Shown piece after piece: positions 6,995 through 7,648 of a stretch of 7,648 nucleotides of DNA; position 1 is the first letter of the stretch; each line of letters starts with the position of its first letter. The translations under genes and the position numbers were made by a program. The notes below the pieces were generated by a model. The model was not told the origin of the DNA. It was given only the letters and a program-made list of their open reading frames with translations, and searched no databases. Source of the stretch: Acidobacteriaceae bacterium (GTDB lineage: Bacteria > Acidobacteriota > Terriglobia > Terriglobales > Acidobacteriaceae). The stretch is taken from contig PMOF01000145.1 of NCBI GenBank assembly GCA_003162495.1, forward strand, positions 5,111 to 12,758, in the 5' to 3' direction.

Positions 6995-7013
6995 GTAGGC
7001 AAGGGTTGCCTAC
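6995..7013 (+). terminator. Perfect 8-bp hairpin after fliJ, possible terminator or processing site
   Basis: GTAGGCAA (6995-7002) and TTGCCTAC (7006-7013) form a perfect 8-bp stem closed by a GGG loop, starting 16 bases after the fliJ stop. The downstream bases are AAATATG, so there is no U-tract as in a classical intrinsic terminator. It could be a weak or factor-assisted terminator, or a 3'-end stabilising hairpin. The position right after the last gene of a compact block supports a 3'-end role; the terminator label is tentative. Confidence 0.4.
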
Positions 7014-7129
7014 AAATATGTCTCCGCTGATTTCCGCTTCGACATTCCCTCTATCGACACCTTGCGACTGCACTTGAGTCTTAAAGAGTTATGGGCCCTC
7101 AATGATCCCTCGGGCCTCACTTAAAGCTT

Positions 7130-7145
7130 TGGCGTTCGACCTGCA
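7130..7145 (+). promoter_or_regulatory. Candidate sigma-54 (-24/-12) promoter for the fliK-like gene
   Basis: The sequence TGGCGTTCGACCTGCA has TGGC at the -24 position and TGCA at the -12 position. The GG and GC dinucleotides are 12 bases apart start to start, exactly as in the consensus TGGCAC(N5)TTGC. The C after T7130-GG is kept; the AC of the -24 box and the first T of TTGC are not. A transcript would start near 7156, about 30 bases before the GTG of the fliK-like gene. Presence of a sigma-54 activator gene at the left of the window makes this biologically coherent. This is a consensus match by eye only. Confidence 0.5.
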
Positions 7146-7185
7146 TTTAAAGGCGAGTGCGGGCCAATAAGCGTGAGATGGACTT

Positions 7186-7648
7186 GTGCTAACCAATATT
7201 ATTCAACCCGGTGTGGCGTCTTCAGGTTCCCCGAGTAAATCGCTTCTACCGTTCCCATCCGCAGGTCCGGGTGCCAGCAGTTTTGCCAGTACCTTGCAAA
7301 GCGCGGAAACGCCAACCCCGTCGACTCCCGAACTTGAGACAGTTGCGGGACGAGCGAAGCCTGCTGTAAAAAAGACGCCCGAGAGTTCGTCAAAAACCGG
7401 CGGGCAAACTACTCCCGCGACAGTTCCAGCGGTTGTTCCAGCGCCGGCCCCGACTGCAGTCCCAGTAGCGGCTCCTGCAAAGTCCCCTCTTCTGCCACCG
7501 GATCCTATGGTGGCGCTGACTAGTTCGAAAACTGACCCCTTGTCGAAGGAGGGTTCGGGACAGCAGGGTGCGGCGGCCGGGTTGACTGGAAAGCTGCAAT
7601 CGCAATTCATCAGCAACTCGGCAACAATTACGAATTTCATCTCGAGTA
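7186..7648 (+). CDS. fliK: Probable flagellar hook-length control protein FliK, 5' part
   Basis: An open frame runs from a GTG at 7186 off the window end (154 codons visible). An in-frame TGA lies just upstream at 7174-7176, and GTG 7186 is the first usable start after it, with a weak GAG/GGA-type ribosome site. The product begins MLTNIIQPGVASSGSPSKSL and includes SSFASTLQSAE. A long stretch rich in Pro, Ala, Ser, Thr and Val follows (TTPATVPAVVPAPAPTAVPV), then a Gln/Ser/Asn-containing segment. Low-complexity N-terminal halves with a FAxxL-like motif near the start are typical of FliK, the secreted ruler that stops hook growth and switches export specificity. fliK also commonly follows fliJ. 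The diagnostic C-terminal switch domain lies outside the window, so the name is inference from composition and position; a low-complexity flagellar protein of another kind is possible. Confidence 0.55.
   Translation, partial: MLTNIIQPGVASSGSPSKSLLPFPSAGPGASSFASTLQSAETPTPSTPELETVAGRAKPAVKKTPESSSKTGGQTTPATVPAVVPAPAPTAVPVAAPAKSPLLPPDPMVALTSSKTDPLSKEGSGQQGAAAGLTGKLQSQFISNSATITNFISS

Larger units (their letters stand above)
6980..7185. other. Intergenic region between fliJ and the fliK-like gene
   Basis: This is the only gap of this size in the cluster (206 bases) and is visibly less GC-rich than the flanking genes. It contains a perfect hairpin just after fliJ and a candidate sigma-54 promoter near its right end. 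Three TTAAAG hexamers occur, at 7081, 7121 and 7147. A weak inverted pair GGCCC (7094-7098) / GGGCC (7112-7116) lies between the first two. I see no tRNA or convincing small gene. It probably marks the end of the flgB-fliJ unit and the start of a separately controlled one. Confidence 0.6.

Noticed and set aside
7018..7077. Small open frame of 19 codons starting at ATG 7018 after the hairpin.
   Set aside because: No ribosome-binding sequence, no recognisable product, and the length is expected by chance.
7148..7170. Sigma-28-like promoter: TAAA (7148-7151) and GCCAATAA (7163-7170).
   Set aside because: The -10-like octamer matches 7 of 8 bases of GCCGATAA, but the gap to TAAA is 11 rather than about 15 bases, and no -35 match exists at correct spacing.
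7203..7640. Long minus-strand open frame of 145 codons opposite the fliK-like gene.
   Set aside because: It is a shadow of the biased plus-strand codons; its product has no recognisable features, while the plus frame continues the operon direction and resembles FliK.

Overview
The window is a contiguous stretch of a bacterial flagellar gene cluster, with every recognisable gene on the plus strand. The order is: the 3' part of a sigma-54-dependent activator gene, flgB, flgC, fliE, fliF, fliG, fliH, fliI, fliJ, and after a 206-base gap the 5' part of a probable fliK. The DNA is moderately GC-rich. The gene order and protein families are typical of free-living flagellated bacteria. The GC content, and a sigma-54 activator at the head of the cluster, would fit Acidobacteriota or another deep-branching or proteobacterial-like lineage. 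That taxon guess is weak inference, because no marker gene is present.

Layout. Positions 1-696 carry the AAA+ C-terminal half and Fis-type DNA-binding domain of an FlrC/FleR/NtrC-like activator, whose start lies outside the window. flgB starts inside its last codons. flgB and flgC encode proximal rod proteins. An 85-base gap leads to fliE (the MS-ring/rod junction). A 68-base gap made partly of repeated copies of the fliE 3' end leads to fliF (MS ring, TTG start). fliF, fliG (rotor/switch), fliH (ATPase regulator), fliI (export ATPase) and fliJ (export chaperone/stalk) then follow with overlaps or gaps of a few bases. After fliJ come a perfect hairpin without a U-tract, a good match to a sigma-54 -24/-12 promoter, and a Pro/Ala/Ser/Thr-rich reading frame that runs off the window end and is most likely the hook-length control protein FliK.

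How they work together. FliF, FliE, FlgB and FlgC build the ring and proximal rod. FliG mounts on FliF and converts stator force to rotation. FliH, FliI and FliJ energise and organise type III export of rod, hook and filament subunits. FliK would measure the hook and switch export specificity. The activator beside a candidate sigma-54 promoter suggests the cluster may regulate its own later genes.

Novelty. I see no undescribed system here; the genes are orthodox. The points most worth a second look are the duplicated, stop-codon-bearing 3' ends of both flgC and fliE, the candidate sigma-54 promoter before fliK, and the post-fliJ hairpin.
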